DNA of 64,000 bases, from assembly GCA_963710625.1 (NCBI GenBank), contig CAVQBG010000026.1, positions 248,001-312,000 on the forward strand, read 5' to 3'. Source of the stretch: Sva-07 sp963710625. Its GTDB lineage: Bacteria > Actinomycetota > Acidimicrobiia > Acidimicrobiales > Ilumatobacteraceae. Shown piece after piece: positions 1-8,438 of the stretch. Within the stretch, counting starts at the first letter, position 1. Each line of letters starts with the position of its first letter. The notes under the pieces are model-generated. The model ran no database searches and was not told the origin of the DNA. It saw only the letters and a program-made list of their open reading frames with translations. A program made the position numbers and the translations under genes.

Positions 1-325
1 GAACCGGGTGCTCGCTCGACAAGTCGAGCTGCTCGCGCAGATCGGGACGACCACCGGTGAGTTCGGCGCCGACGCGCTCCCATCCACGGAAGTGCGGTGA
101 CAACGCCTTGTCGATGCTGGACTTGTCGTGCTCGTCGAGGTCGAAGAAGCGACGCTGCTGATGCAGATGCCGTTCGATGAAGTCCGGCTCGATGCCGTGG
201 CCGACCAGCTGGAAGAACCCGACCTCATGACAGATCGAGCGCACGAGCGCCGCCAGCTCGGCGCGGTCGTCGGCGGAGCCGTCCCACGCGGTCAGGTCGA
301 CGACGGGGATGGCGACGAACGGCAT
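1..325 (-). CDS. 2OG-Fe(II) oxygenase, isopenicillin N synthase-like family (5' part only)
   Basis: The gene starts with ATG at 325 and runs off the left edge, so only about 108 N-terminal residues are visible. The translation opens MPFVAIPVVDLTAWDG and contains GFFQLVGHGI followed by a RRFFDLDEHDK stretch. This is the pattern of the DIOX_N domain that precedes the catalytic jelly roll in isopenicillin N synthase/gibberellin-oxidase-type iron enzymes. The HxD...H iron ligands and the 2-oxoglutarate arginine lie outside the window, so activity cannot be judged. The start codon is one base after the stop of the upstream helicase gene, so the two are probably co-transcribed. The substrate is unknown. 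Confidence 0.8.
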   Translation of the reverse strand, partial: MPFVAIPVVDLTAWDGSADDRAELAALVRSICHEVGFFQLVGHGIEPDFIERHLHQQRRFFDLDEHDKSSIDKALSPHFRGWERVGAELTGGRPDLREQLDLSSEHPV

Positions 326-326
326 G

Positions 327-2489
327 TCAGCGCAGCGGCTCGGGAAGATCGTCGGCGTGGACGATGCTCAGTCGTTGGGTGGGCCGCGTGAGCGCGACGT
401 ACAGCGATCGCATCCCGTGTTCGTGATCGGACACGATCTGTGCCGGCTCGACCACGACCACCGCGTCGAGTTCGAGCCCCTTCACCACGCTGACCGGCAC
501 GAGCGTGACCCCTTCGTCGAGCCCGGTGCGAGTCGCCGTGCCGTGGTTGACGCCCGCCGCGGTGAGGTGCTCGGACAGTCCGTCGATCATCGCGTCGGGT
601 GCGATCACACCGAGGCTGGCGCCCGGCAGGGCACCGGTGAGGGAGACCACCTCGGCAGCGACCACCGAGCCGAGGGCGTCAGCCCCCTCGGCGCGCACGA
701 TGGCGGGCATCGCATCGCCGACGCGCACCGACACCGGCGACCGCAACGAGGGCGTCGCCGCCGCCATCACCTTGTTCGCCAACTCCATGATCTGGCCGGG
801 GATCCGGTAGCCGACCGAGAGTCCGATCACCCGTGCCGGCTTGCGGTCCGGCAGGTGGTCGAGTACCTGGTCCCAGTCGGACGGCGCCAACGGACCGGTC
901 GCCTGGGCGAGGTCGCCGACGATCGTCATCGCGCCGTTGAGCGAACGCCGGGTGGCCATCTTCAGCTGCATCGGGGTGAGGTCCTGCACCTCGTCGATCA
1001 CGATGTGGCCGTACGTGCGGATCTCGTCGGCATCGTCGATCTTGCCGTTGCGTCCGGGCTTGGGTCCGAGGACGTCGCGCGCGTCGTCGAGCAGGGCGAC
1101 GTCCGCGGGCGTCCAGCGCACCTCGTGCACGGATTCGCAACGGGGCCGGAACAGGGCCAGCGCCTCGGACTCGTCGAGGACGCCGCGAGCTGCGAGCTTG
1201 AGCAGCGCCTTCGAACCGAACAGGTCGTGGAGCAGCTGCGCCGGGGTGAGCAGCGGCCACATCCGGTCGAGCGCCTCGCGGATCTCGATGGTGCCGCGCA
1301 GCGTGTCCTTCACCTGGTGCGGCCCGATCTCGCTGTTGTGGAAGCTGGCCGCGAGTGCGGACCACACCTCGGTCTCGACGAATCGACGCCCGCTGTTGTG
1401 GCGCCGGAACCGACGGCGGGCCGCCTTGACGATCCGCGCGGACTCCTCGACCCGGAGGCGCACGTAGCCGGCGCGGAACGGGATGACCAGGTCGTCGCGC
1501 AGCGGGCGCTCGCGATCGTTGATCGCCTGGTCGATCACGTCGGACATCCGTACGTCGCCCTTGAGCCGCGCGGCGGTCGGCGAGTCGGCGCCGGAGCGGT
1601 CGCCGGGTCGGAGGAAGTCGACCCCGGGGACGAGATCGGACAGCACCACCTGCTCGACCCCGGCCTCACCGAGCGACGGGAGTACCCGCTCGATGTAGCG
1701 CAGGAACACCCGGTTCGGGCCGATCACGAGGACACCCTGGTCCTCCAGCGGGAATCGGTGGGTGTAGAGGAGGTAGGCAGCGCGGTGGAGCGCCACGACC
1801 GTCTTGCCGGTGCCTGGTCCACCCTGCACGACGAGCACGCCGTGCTGCGGCGAACGGATGATCTCGTCCTGCTCGCCCTGGATCGTGGCGACGATGTCGC
1901 CGAGCGTGCCGGTGCGTCCCCGTTCGAGCGCGGCGAGCAGGGTGGAGTACCCGCGCAAACCCTCGGGTGTCGACGACCCACCGTCGCCGCCGTCGACACC
2001 GGTGTCGAGTCCTTCGTCGTGGCCGAGCCCGAGGTGTCCCTCCCCGAACAACTCGTCCTCGATCCCGAGCAGCTTGTGGCCCTCGACAGCGAAGTGGCGC
2101 CGCCGGAGCAGGCCCATCGCGTTGCGGCCGGTCGCCCGGTAGAACGGCTCGGCGACCGGCGCCCGCCAGTCGACCACCACGGGCTCGCGATCCTCGTCGG
2201 CCACGGCGAGGCGGCCGATGTGGAAGCTCTCGGTCGTGTCGGGCGCCTCCGCCGAGCGATCGATGCGACCGAACACCAACGAGGCGTTGCCGAGGTCGAG
2301 GTCGGCGAGCCGTTTCAGGAGTGCTTCGTCGAAGGCGTTGCGCTCGAAACGTGCCTGGAACGTGCCGCCGAGGTCGGCCTCGTTGAGGTCGCGAAGCCTC
2401 CATGCGGCCTCGCGGCTGGCGCGCAGACAGTCGTAGGCATGGTCGATGTAGGCCTGTTCGTCAGCGAGATCGGGGTGCTGCTGGGTCAT
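327..2489 (-). CDS. helR: HelD/HelR-like superfamily 1 helicase
   Basis: A 720-residue protein. Its layout is an N-terminal coiled region (residues 1-75), a HelD-typical VVDWRAPVAEPFYRAT segment at about 104-119, Walker A GGPGTGKT at 223-230, the DEVQDL motif II at 499-504, TIVGDLAQATG (motif III) at about 522, and a late LYVALTRP motif. HelD-family proteins bind RNA polymerase and pull it from DNA; actinobacterial HelR members are linked to rifampicin tolerance. UvrD/PcrA-type repair helicases share the motors but lack the VVDWRAP segment, so HelD/HelR is preferred. The gene is divergent from hemE across 105 bases and is followed after one base by the oxygenase gene. Confidence 0.88.
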   Translation of the reverse strand: MTQQHPDLADEQAYIDHAYDCLRASREAAWRLRDLNEADLGGTFQARFERNAFDEALLKRLADLDLGNASLVFGRIDRSAEAPDTTESFHIGRLAVADEDREPVVVDWRAPVAEPFYRATGRNAMGLLRRRHFAVEGHKLLGIEDELFGEGHLGLGHDEGLDTGVDGGDGGSSTPEGLRGYSTLLAALERGRTGTLGDIVATIQGEQDEIIRSPQHGVLVVQGGPGTGKTVVALHRAAYLLYTHRFPLEDQGVLVIGPNRVFLRYIERVLPSLGEAGVEQVVLSDLVPGVDFLRPGDRSGADSPTAARLKGDVRMSDVIDQAINDRERPLRDDLVIPFRAGYVRLRVEESARIVKAARRRFRRHNSGRRFVETEVWSALAASFHNSEIGPHQVKDTLRGTIEIREALDRMWPLLTPAQLLHDLFGSKALLKLAARGVLDESEALALFRPRCESVHEVRWTPADVALLDDARDVLGPKPGRNGKIDDADEIRTYGHIVIDEVQDLTPMQLKMATRRSLNGAMTIVGDLAQATGPLAPSDWDQVLDHLPDRKPARVIGLSVGYRIPGQIMELANKVMAAATPSLRSPVSVRVGDAMPAIVRAEGADALGSVVAAEVVSLTGALPGASLGVIAPDAMIDGLSEHLTAAGVNHGTATRTGLDEGVTLVPVSVVKGLELDAVVVVEPAQIVSDHEHGMRSLYVALTRPTQRLSIVHADDLPEPLR

Positions 2490-2502
2490 AACGGGTCACG
2501 AA

Positions 2503-2508
2503 ATGCTA
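2503..2508 (-). promoter_or_regulatory. Putative -10 element of the helR-like gene
   Basis: TAGCAT on the minus strand lies 13 bases before the ATG at 2489, which predicts a 5' leader of only about six bases. No convincing -35 is visible. Confidence 0.35.
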
Positions 2509-2579
2509 TCGGCGCACGTCGTGCTCACGACCCGGCGTCAGGACCGGTCCCCGTTCGGCAGCCCGGCGGAACCCGGCGG

Positions 2580-2585
2580 TAGCGT
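2580..2585 (+). promoter_or_regulatory. Putative leaderless -10 of the hem operon
   Basis: TAGCGT ends nine bases before the hemE ATG, so transcription would start at or next to the start codon. There is no Shine-Dalgarno sequence in this gap. Confidence 0.4.
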
Positions 2586-2594
2586 GATCGCCCG

Positions 2595-3704
2595 ATGGAC
2601 GCCCCCGCCGAACACGACGATGCGCCTCCTGCCGTGAGCGCGCTCCTGGCGGCCGCGAACGGCCGGCCCGCACCCCATACCCCGGTGTGGTTCATGCGCC
2701 AGGCCGGGCGTTCGCTCCCGGAGTACCGAGCCGTCCGCGGAGAGGGATCGATCCTCGACGCGATCAAGCGACCCGATCTCGCGGCCGAGATCACCCTGCA
2801 GCCCGTGCGTCGCTACGGCGTCGACGCCGCCGTGCTGTACAGCGACATCGTCGTGGCACCGCATGCCGTCGGCTTCGGTATCGACGTCGCCCCCGGCACG
2901 GGGCCGGTCGCGGAGCATCCGTTGCGTTCGCGCAACGACATCGAACGCCTGCGACCGCTCGAATTCGACGACATCGACTACGTCATCGCCACCGTCGAGC
3001 GGCTCGTGGCCGAACTCGACGTGCCACTCCTGGCGTTTGCCGGCGCACCGTTCACCGTTGCGAGCTATCTGATCGAAGGCCGTCCGAGCAAGGACTACCG
3101 CTACACCAAAGCGCTGATCCACACCGACGAGGTCCTCTGGCACGAGGTGATGGAACGGCTCGCCGAGTCGGCGATCACGTTCATCGACGCGCAGCTCACG
3201 CACGGGGCCGCCGCGTTCCAACTCTTCGACTCGTGGGCGGGTTCGCTGAGCCGCCGCGACTACGACCGGTATGTCCTTCCCCACTCGCGCCACGTGTTCC
3301 GCGAACTCCACCGGCGGCACCCCGACGCTGTGGGGATCCACTTCGGCATCGGCTGCGACCATCTGCTCGAGTCGATGTACGACACGGGCGCCACAGTGAT
3401 CGGGCTCGATTGGCGGACGCGGATCGGCGACGCCCGTGCCCGGCTCGGCGACGACCTCGTGGTGCAGGGCAACCTCGATCCCGCACTCGTGCTCGCCGGA
3501 GCGGCGCCGGCGCTCGAGGGCACCGAACAGGTACTGCGCGACAACGTCCGACCGGATGGTGGCCGACACCCCGGCCACATCTTCAATCTCGGCCACGGCG
3601 TGAACCCCGACACCGATCCCGGCGTGCTGCAGGCCGTCGTCGATCTCGTCCACGAGCGGACGGCCACGAGTTCCGGTGCACCCCCCGAAGGAGAACGCCC
3701 ATGA
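2595..3704 (+). CDS. hemE: Uroporphyrinogen-III decarboxylase
   Basis: A 369-residue cytosolic enzyme that decarboxylates the four acetate side chains of uroporphyrinogen III to give coproporphyrinogen III. Both family signatures are present: PVWFMRQAGRSLPEYR near residues 30-45, with the substrate-binding arginines, and FAGAPFTVASYLIEG near 150. The C-terminal FNLGHGVNPDTDP loop is also intact, and the length is normal. It leads a plus-strand operon and its TGA overlaps the hemH ATG (ATGA). Supplying coproporphyrinogen next to hemH and hemY fits the coproporphyrin-dependent heme route of actinobacteria. Confidence 0.96.
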   Translation: MDAPAEHDDAPPAVSALLAAANGRPAPHTPVWFMRQAGRSLPEYRAVRGEGSILDAIKRPDLAAEITLQPVRRYGVDAAVLYSDIVVAPHAVGFGIDVAPGTGPVAEHPLRSRNDIERLRPLEFDDIDYVIATVERLVAELDVPLLAFAGAPFTVASYLIEGRPSKDYRYTKALIHTDEVLWHEVMERLAESAITFIDAQLTHGAAAFQLFDSWAGSLSRRDYDRYVLPHSRHVFRELHRRHPDAVGIHFGIGCDHLLESMYDTGATVIGLDWRTRIGDARARLGDDLVVQGNLDPALVLAGAAPALEGTEQVLRDNVRPDGGRHPGHIFNLGHGVNPDTDPGVLQAVVDLVHERTATSSGAPPEGERP

Positions 3705-4678
3705 GCGTCACCGAACCCATCCCGGAGACGGGAGACGTCGCCGTGCTGCTGATGGCCTACGGCACCCCACGGCACCCCGACGAGATCGAGCCGTACTACA
3801 CCGACATCCGTCGGGGTCGGCCGCCGACACCCGAGGCGTTGGCCGACCTGACCGCCCGTTACGCGGCAATCGGTGGAGTCTCACCGCTCGCACAGCTCAC
3901 CGAGGCCCAGCGCGACGCCCTCCAGGCCGCGCTCGACGAACGCCGGCCGGGCCGGTTCACGGTCGCCCTCGGGCTCAAGCATGCCGAGCCGAAGGTCGAG
4001 GTCGCCGCACGACACCTGGCCGACTCGGGCGTCGACGCGATCGTCGGACTGGTCCTCGCGCCGCACTACTCGTCGTACTCGATCGGCCAGTACCTCGACC
4101 GGACGCGCCAGGGCGTCGACGAGTCCGACGCGTCACCGCCGGTGGTCGGAATCGAGAGTTGGGCCGTCGAGCCGGCGTTCGTGACGTTCCTCGCCGACGA
4201 CCTGCGCGCCCGGGTGACGGCGATGCGCGAGCGAACGGGCGGCGCCGTGCGGGTGCTGTTCACCGCTCACTCGCTGCCGCAACGGATCATCGATGCCGGC
4301 GATCCCTACCCGGACGAACTGCGCTCCACCGCCGAGGCGGTCGCTGCAGCGGTCGGGCTCACCGAGGGCCGCGACTGGCAGCTCGCGTGGCAGTCGGCCG
4401 GACGGACCCCCGAGCCGTGGATCGGTCCCGACATCCTCGAGGTGATCGACGGCCTCGGCGAGGCGCGCGCCCAGGAGGGCTCCGACGTGGCGGGCGTGAT
4501 CGTGTGCGCCTGCGGGTTCGTGGCCGACCACCTCGAGGTGCTGTTCGATCTCGACATCGAGGCGGCGCAGCGCGCCCAGTCGCACGGGATCGCGTTCGAC
4601 CGCACCGCATGCGTCAACGACGACCCGACGATCATGGCGGCGCTCGCCGACCGGGTCGTCGCCGCACTCGGGAGCTGA
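3701..4678 (+). CDS. hemH: Ferrochelatase (probably coproporphyrin type, CpfC)
   Basis: The protein has 325 residues from the ATG at 3701, which overlaps the hemE stop and is preceded by a GAAGGAG ribosome site at 3687-3693. It inserts Fe2+ into a porphyrin. The N terminus VAVLLMAYGTP is the typical ferrochelatase opening. VRVLFTAHSLPQRIID carries the metal-binding histidine, and WQSAGRTPEPWIGPD is the second substrate segment. In actinobacteria this family usually acts on coproporphyrin III before decarboxylation to heme by ChdC/HemQ; no chdC is present in this window. The next gene starts two bases after the stop. Confidence 0.95.
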   Translation: MSVTEPIPETGDVAVLLMAYGTPRHPDEIEPYYTDIRRGRPPTPEALADLTARYAAIGGVSPLAQLTEAQRDALQAALDERRPGRFTVALGLKHAEPKVEVAARHLADSGVDAIVGLVLAPHYSSYSIGQYLDRTRQGVDESDASPPVVGIESWAVEPAFVTFLADDLRARVTAMRERTGGAVRVLFTAHSLPQRIIDAGDPYPDELRSTAEAVAAAVGLTEGRDWQLAWQSAGRTPEPWIGPDILEVIDGLGEARAQEGSDVAGVIVCACGFVADHLEVLFDLDIEAAQRAQSHGIAFDRTACVNDDPTIMAALADRVVAALGS

Positions 4679-4680
4679 CG

Positions 4681-6090
4681 GTGAGCCGATGCATCGCCGT
4701 GGTCGGTGCCGGCATCAGCGGGCTCGCGTCGGCGCTCGCCCTGCTCGACGCCGACACGCCGGCCGACGTCGTCGTGTACGAGTCGGCCGACCGGCTCGGC
4801 GGCAGGATTGCCACCAGCGCGTTCGCCGGGGTGGCCAACGTCGACGAAGGAGCCGACGCGTTCCTCGCGCGTGTTCCCGAGGCAACGGCGCTCGCCAACC
4901 GGGTCGGGCTCGGCAACGACCTCGTGTCACCCGAACCGGTCGGCGCCGCGGTCTGGCGCGACGGGCTGCACCCGATTCCCGACGGGCTCCTCCTCGGGGT
5001 GCCGGGACGGTTGCGCCCGCTCGCGACGACGAAGCTGCTGTCGTGGCGGGGCAAGGCCCGCGCCGCGCTGGAACCGTTGCTCCCCCGGACATCGACCGAT
5101 GCCGATTCGATCGGGGCCTTCGTCCGCGCTCGCTTCGGTGACGAGGTGCACGAGTACCTCGTCGACTCACTCGTCGGCAGCATCTATGCCACCGACACCG
5201 ATCGGTTCAGCCTCGCCGAGGTCCCCCAACTCGCGGCGCTCGCGGCCGGAAGCCGCAGCCTGCTGCTGGCGGCGCGGCGCCAGCGAGCGGCGCAAGGCAC
5301 CGCGACGGCGGCAACGAGCCCGATCTTCGCCGCGCCGCGAGGCGGGATGGCGGGGCTGATCGAGGCAACGGCGGCGGCGTTCACCGCCGGCGGCGGCACG
5401 CTGCGCATCGCCACGCCGATCGAGGCGGTCGAGGCGACCGACGACAGCCGGTGGCGCCTCGTCGCCCGAGACGGCCACGACTCCGACGTGTTCGACGCGA
5501 TCGTGTTCGCGACACCGGCGGCGGTGACCGGCTCGATCCTCTCCGACACCGCCCCGGACGCCTCCACCTTGCTGCGCGGCGCCGAGACCGCCGACGTGAT
5601 CATGGTGACGCTGCACGTCGCGGCCGACCAGTGGCCCGACCGGCTGCGCGGGCTCAGTGGCTACCTCGTTCCGAAACCGGTGCAGGGAGACGTGACCGCC
5701 GCATCGTTCGCGTCGCAGAAGTGGGGGCACTGGCGCCCGCCGGCCGGCGGCGAGATCCTCCGGGTGTCGCTCGGCCGCGACGGCGCCGACGTGATGCACC
5801 TCACCGACGACGAGGCGCTCGCCGCGGTGCTCGCCGATCTCGAACGCCACCTCGGTGTCGGGTTCGAGCCTCTCGAGACACGGATCACCCGCTGGCCCGG
5901 CGCATTCGCCCAGTACCGGCCGCACCATCCCGACTGGGTCGATGCCGTCGACCGTGCGCTGCCCGACGGGCTGTTCGTCACCGGCGCCGGATTCCGGGGC
6001 ATCGGAATCCCCGCGTGTGTCCGATCGGGATCGACGGTCGCCCGTCGCGCGGGCACCCATCTCGAGGATCTGGAAGAATCGTCGCCATGA
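4681..6090 (+). CDS. hemY: Coproporphyrinogen/protoporphyrinogen oxidase, FAD-dependent (HemY/CgoX)
   Basis: The protein has 469 residues. The GTG at 4681 was chosen because it places the Rossmann FAD motif VVGAGISGLASA at the N terminus (about residues 6-17), as the family requires, and it follows hemH by two bases. It oxidises the porphyrinogen to the porphyrin using FAD and O2. ESADRLGGRI contains the conserved FAD-binding E and RxGGR-like loop. The C-terminal GLFVTGAGFRGIGIPACVRSG closes the flavin site. Given the neighbouring hemE and hemH, coproporphyrinogen III is the likelier substrate. Its TGA overlaps the sortase ATG. Confidence 0.93.
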   Translation: MSRCIAVVGAGISGLASALALLDADTPADVVVYESADRLGGRIATSAFAGVANVDEGADAFLARVPEATALANRVGLGNDLVSPEPVGAAVWRDGLHPIPDGLLLGVPGRLRPLATTKLLSWRGKARAALEPLLPRTSTDADSIGAFVRARFGDEVHEYLVDSLVGSIYATDTDRFSLAEVPQLAALAAGSRSLLLAARRQRAAQGTATAATSPIFAAPRGGMAGLIEATAAAFTAGGGTLRIATPIEAVEATDDSRWRLVARDGHDSDVFDAIVFATPAAVTGSILSDTAPDASTLLRGAETADVIMVTLHVAADQWPDRLRGLSGYLVPKPVQGDVTAASFASQKWGHWRPPAGGEILRVSLGRDGADVMHLTDDEALAAVLADLERHLGVGFEPLETRITRWPGAFAQYRPHHPDWVDAVDRALPDGLFVTGAGFRGIGIPACVRSGSTVARRAGTHLEDLEESSP

Positions 6091-6767
6091 CCGGGACCGA
6101 TCGGCCGTCGATCGTCCGGCGAGCGGCCGCTCCCTTCGCGATGATGATCGCCGCCGTCGCACTCGTCGGTGGCCTCGTCGTGTTCGCCTCGGGCTCGGCC
6201 CCCGAAACCGTCGCGTCGTTCGACGCCGGCTCGGCCACCACCCTCGCGCCCACCGAATCCACGTCCACCACGACCACGACGACGTCGACCACGACGTCCA
6301 GCACGACCACGACCGCGCCGCCCCGGCAGGTCACGCAGCCGATCGCTCCGCCATCGGATCCGAATGGCGCAGAGAACAACCCGGTTCTCGGTCGGATCTC
6401 GATCCCGAAGGTCGGCCTCGACGCCGAGCTGCACGACGGCATCCGCCTCACCACACTCGACCGCGGGCCAGGTCACTGGCCCGGTACGGCGATGCCCGGC
6501 CAGATCGGCAACGTCGTGGTGGCCGGTCACCGCACGAGCCACGGCGCCGAGTTCCGCCACCTCGACTCGCTCGCTCCCGGCGACGAGGTGGTCTTCACCA
6601 CCGACGCCGGCGTGCACACCTACCTCGTCACCGGCACCCAGATCGTCACTCCCGACGCCATCTGGATCACGGACCCCACCGACACTCCCACCGCCACGCT
6701 CTTCGCGTGCCACCCCCTGGGCTCGACGGCCGAGCGCATCGTCGTCAGCCTCGCGTTGGCCACTTGA
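6087..6767 (+). CDS. Class E sortase
   Basis: A 226-residue transpeptidase with an N-terminal membrane anchor (about residues 17-36). A Thr/Ser-rich linker follows (about 50-78), then the sortase beta-barrel. The catalytic residues are visible: His148 in VVAGHRTSHG, Cys208 in TLFACHPLGS and Arg217 in AERIVV. Class E sortases cut LAXTG-like signals and attach proteins to peptidoglycan in high-G+C Gram-positives. The ATG overlaps the hemY stop and the stop overlaps the lnt start, so translation is probably coupled. No obvious sortase substrate with a C-terminal sorting motif was found in the window. Confidence 0.92.
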   Translation: MTGTDRPSIVRRAAAPFAMMIAAVALVGGLVVFASGSAPETVASFDAGSATTLAPTESTSTTTTTTSTTTSSTTTTAPPRQVTQPIAPPSDPNGAENNPVLGRISIPKVGLDAELHDGIRLTTLDRGPGHWPGTAMPGQIGNVVVAGHRTSHGAEFRHLDSLAPGDEVVFTTDAGVHTYLVTGTQIVTPDAIWITDPTDTPTATLFACHPLGSTAERIVVSLALAT

Positions 6768-8287
6768 GCAGTTCCGAACCCGACGGGTCGCGGACCGAGC
6801 CCCGCCCGGTCCGCGAGCGTGTCGCCCGTCCCGCGCTCGCCCTCGGCGCGGGCACGCTGGTGGCGCTGTCGCTACCGCCGTGGGGATTCTGGCCGCTGGC
6901 GGTGATCGGCGTGATGCTGTTCGAGATCGCGCTCGGCCGTGCCCCGTCGGCGCGCCGGCGGATGCTGCTCGGTTACCTGTTCGGCGCCGGCTGGATGTAC
7001 CTCGGGATGGCGTGGATGGTGCAGCTGACACTGCCCGGATACCTGGTGGCCGGTTCGGTGTTCGCCGGATTCCACCTCGTTGCCGAGTTGGTCGCTCCGA
7101 TCGGGCCGTGGCGGGTGATCGGCCGTCCCGCCGCGCACGCACTGGCCGAGGCGGTGCGGTTCTCGTTCCCATTCGGGGGCGTGCCGCTGGCGACGCTCGG
7201 GATGTCGCAGGTCGGTGGTCCGCTCGTCGGGGTGGTCCGAGTCGGCGGTGTCATCGCGCTGACGTGGCTGGTCTTCCAACTGGGCATGTCGTTGGTCGAC
7301 ATCGGCCGCCAGGTCCGCGATCGCCACGAGGGCTCCCGCATCCTCGACGCCCCCCAGGCAGCGATCGGTCTCGGCGTGGTCGTCGTGATCGTTGCGGTCT
7401 CGTTCGTGACGCCGCGCGGCACCGCGACCGGTGAGACACTCGCCATCGCCGCGGTGCAGGGTGGCGGCGAACAGGGCACGAGCGCACTCGACGTGCCGCC
7501 ACGGCTCGTGACGGAGCGACATCTCGAAGCGACGAGCTCGATCCCCACCGGAACCGACCTCGACCTGGTCCTGTGGCCGGAGAACACGATCGACGTCGAC
7601 GTGTTCGAGGGCTCGGAGATCGCCGGGCTGATCGCTGCCGAGGCCGCCCGGCTCGAGGCGCCCTTCGCCGTCGGCGTCACCGAGGATCCCAGGATCAACT
7701 CGCAGATCCTGGTCGGCGAGGACGGCGAGATCCTCGGATCGTACGTCAAGGTCCGTCGGGTGCCGTACGGCGAGTACGTCCCGCTGCGCGGTCTCCTGGA
7801 GGCGGTCGGAGCGCCGGTCGGCCAGGTCGGCCGGGATGCCATCAAGGGCACCGAGCCGGCGACCCTCGACCTGCCCGACGGCACCCGGCTGAGCGTGGTG
7901 ATCTCCTGGGAGGTGTTCTTCGCGGGGCGCGCCCGTGAAGGGGTGGAGCTCGGGGCCGAAGCGATCGTCAACCCGACGAACGGAGCGAGCTACACCGGCA
8001 CGATCGTGCAGACCCAGCAGGTGGCGTCGAGCCGCCTCCGAGCGATCGAGAACGGACGCTGGGTCGTGCAGGCCGCTCCGACCGGGTTCACCGCCATCGT
8101 CGACAGCGACGGCAACGTCCTCCAACGGACCGCGGTGAGCGAGCAGAAGGTGCTCTACGACACGATCGAACTGCGCACCGGTCGCACGTGGTACACGAAC
8201 ATCGGCGATGGCCCGATCATCGTCGCCCTCATGGCGCTGCTCGGCCTGTCGATCGCGCTCAGCCGCCGCCGCACCGACCCGTCCTGA
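6764..8287 (+). CDS. lnt: Apolipoprotein N-acyltransferase-like protein
   Basis: The TTG at 6764 overlaps the sortase stop (TTGA) and gives 507 residues, close to the family norm. About seven hydrophobic segments precede a periplasmic nitrilase-fold domain (about 220-475) and a final C-terminal helix. Lnt transfers a third acyl chain to the N-terminal cysteine of lipoproteins. Glu273 (LVLWPENTID) and Lys329 (SYVKVRRVPYGEYVP) match the catalytic Glu and Lys. The nucleophile position is Ser381 (VVISWEVFF): the 52-residue spacing from Lys329 equals the Lys335-Cys387 spacing recalled for E. coli Lnt. The enzyme may therefore be altered or inactive. PstS, DUF4349, META and other lipoproteins here would be natural substrates. 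Confidence 0.88.
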   Translation: MSSSEPDGSRTEPRPVRERVARPALALGAGTLVALSLPPWGFWPLAVIGVMLFEIALGRAPSARRRMLLGYLFGAGWMYLGMAWMVQLTLPGYLVAGSVFAGFHLVAELVAPIGPWRVIGRPAAHALAEAVRFSFPFGGVPLATLGMSQVGGPLVGVVRVGGVIALTWLVFQLGMSLVDIGRQVRDRHEGSRILDAPQAAIGLGVVVVIVAVSFVTPRGTATGETLAIAAVQGGGEQGTSALDVPPRLVTERHLEATSSIPTGTDLDLVLWPENTIDVDVFEGSEIAGLIAAEAARLEAPFAVGVTEDPRINSQILVGEDGEILGSYVKVRRVPYGEYVPLRGLLEAVGAPVGQVGRDAIKGTEPATLDLPDGTRLSVVISWEVFFAGRAREGVELGAEAIVNPTNGASYTGTIVQTQQVASSRLRAIENGRWVVQAAPTGFTAIVDSDGNVLQRTAVSEQKVLYDTIELRTGRTWYTNIGDGPIIVALMALLGLSIALSRRRTDPS

Positions 8288-8309
8288 TCCATACGGGCCC
8301 GCCGTGTGC

Positions 8310-8414
8310 GTCAGCGCACATCGCCGAGACACGCGTGTTCGCTGACGCAGAAACCGGCCCGCGGTTCGTGTCAGCGCACATCGCCGAAACGCGCGTTTGC
8401 GCTGACTCAGAAAC
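8310..8414. repeat. Two tandem palindromic units, 60-bp period, between convergent lnt and dtd
   Basis: Unit 1 spans about 8310-8354 and unit 2 about 8370-8414. Each begins GTCAGCGCACATCGCCGA and ends with TCGCTGAC or GCGCTGAC plus CAGAAAC. In unit 2 the arms GTCAGCGCA and TGCGCTGAC are perfect inverted repeats. The position between convergent genes suits a bidirectional terminator, while the tandem duplication looks REP-like. Confidence 0.75.
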
Positions 8415-8438
8415 GTGAGCAGGGCTGGCTGCGACGCG

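Noticed and set aside
309..2582. Long plus-strand open frame opposite the helicase gene, and similar long antisense frames elsewhere
   Set aside because: High G+C coding DNA creates long open shadow frames. The minus-strand product has full helicase motifs, while the antisense product is Arg/His/Asp-rich with no domain.
8310..8414. Two-unit repeat considered as a CRISPR array
   Set aside because: Only two units, strongly palindromic, with a spacer of about 15 bases and no cas genes.
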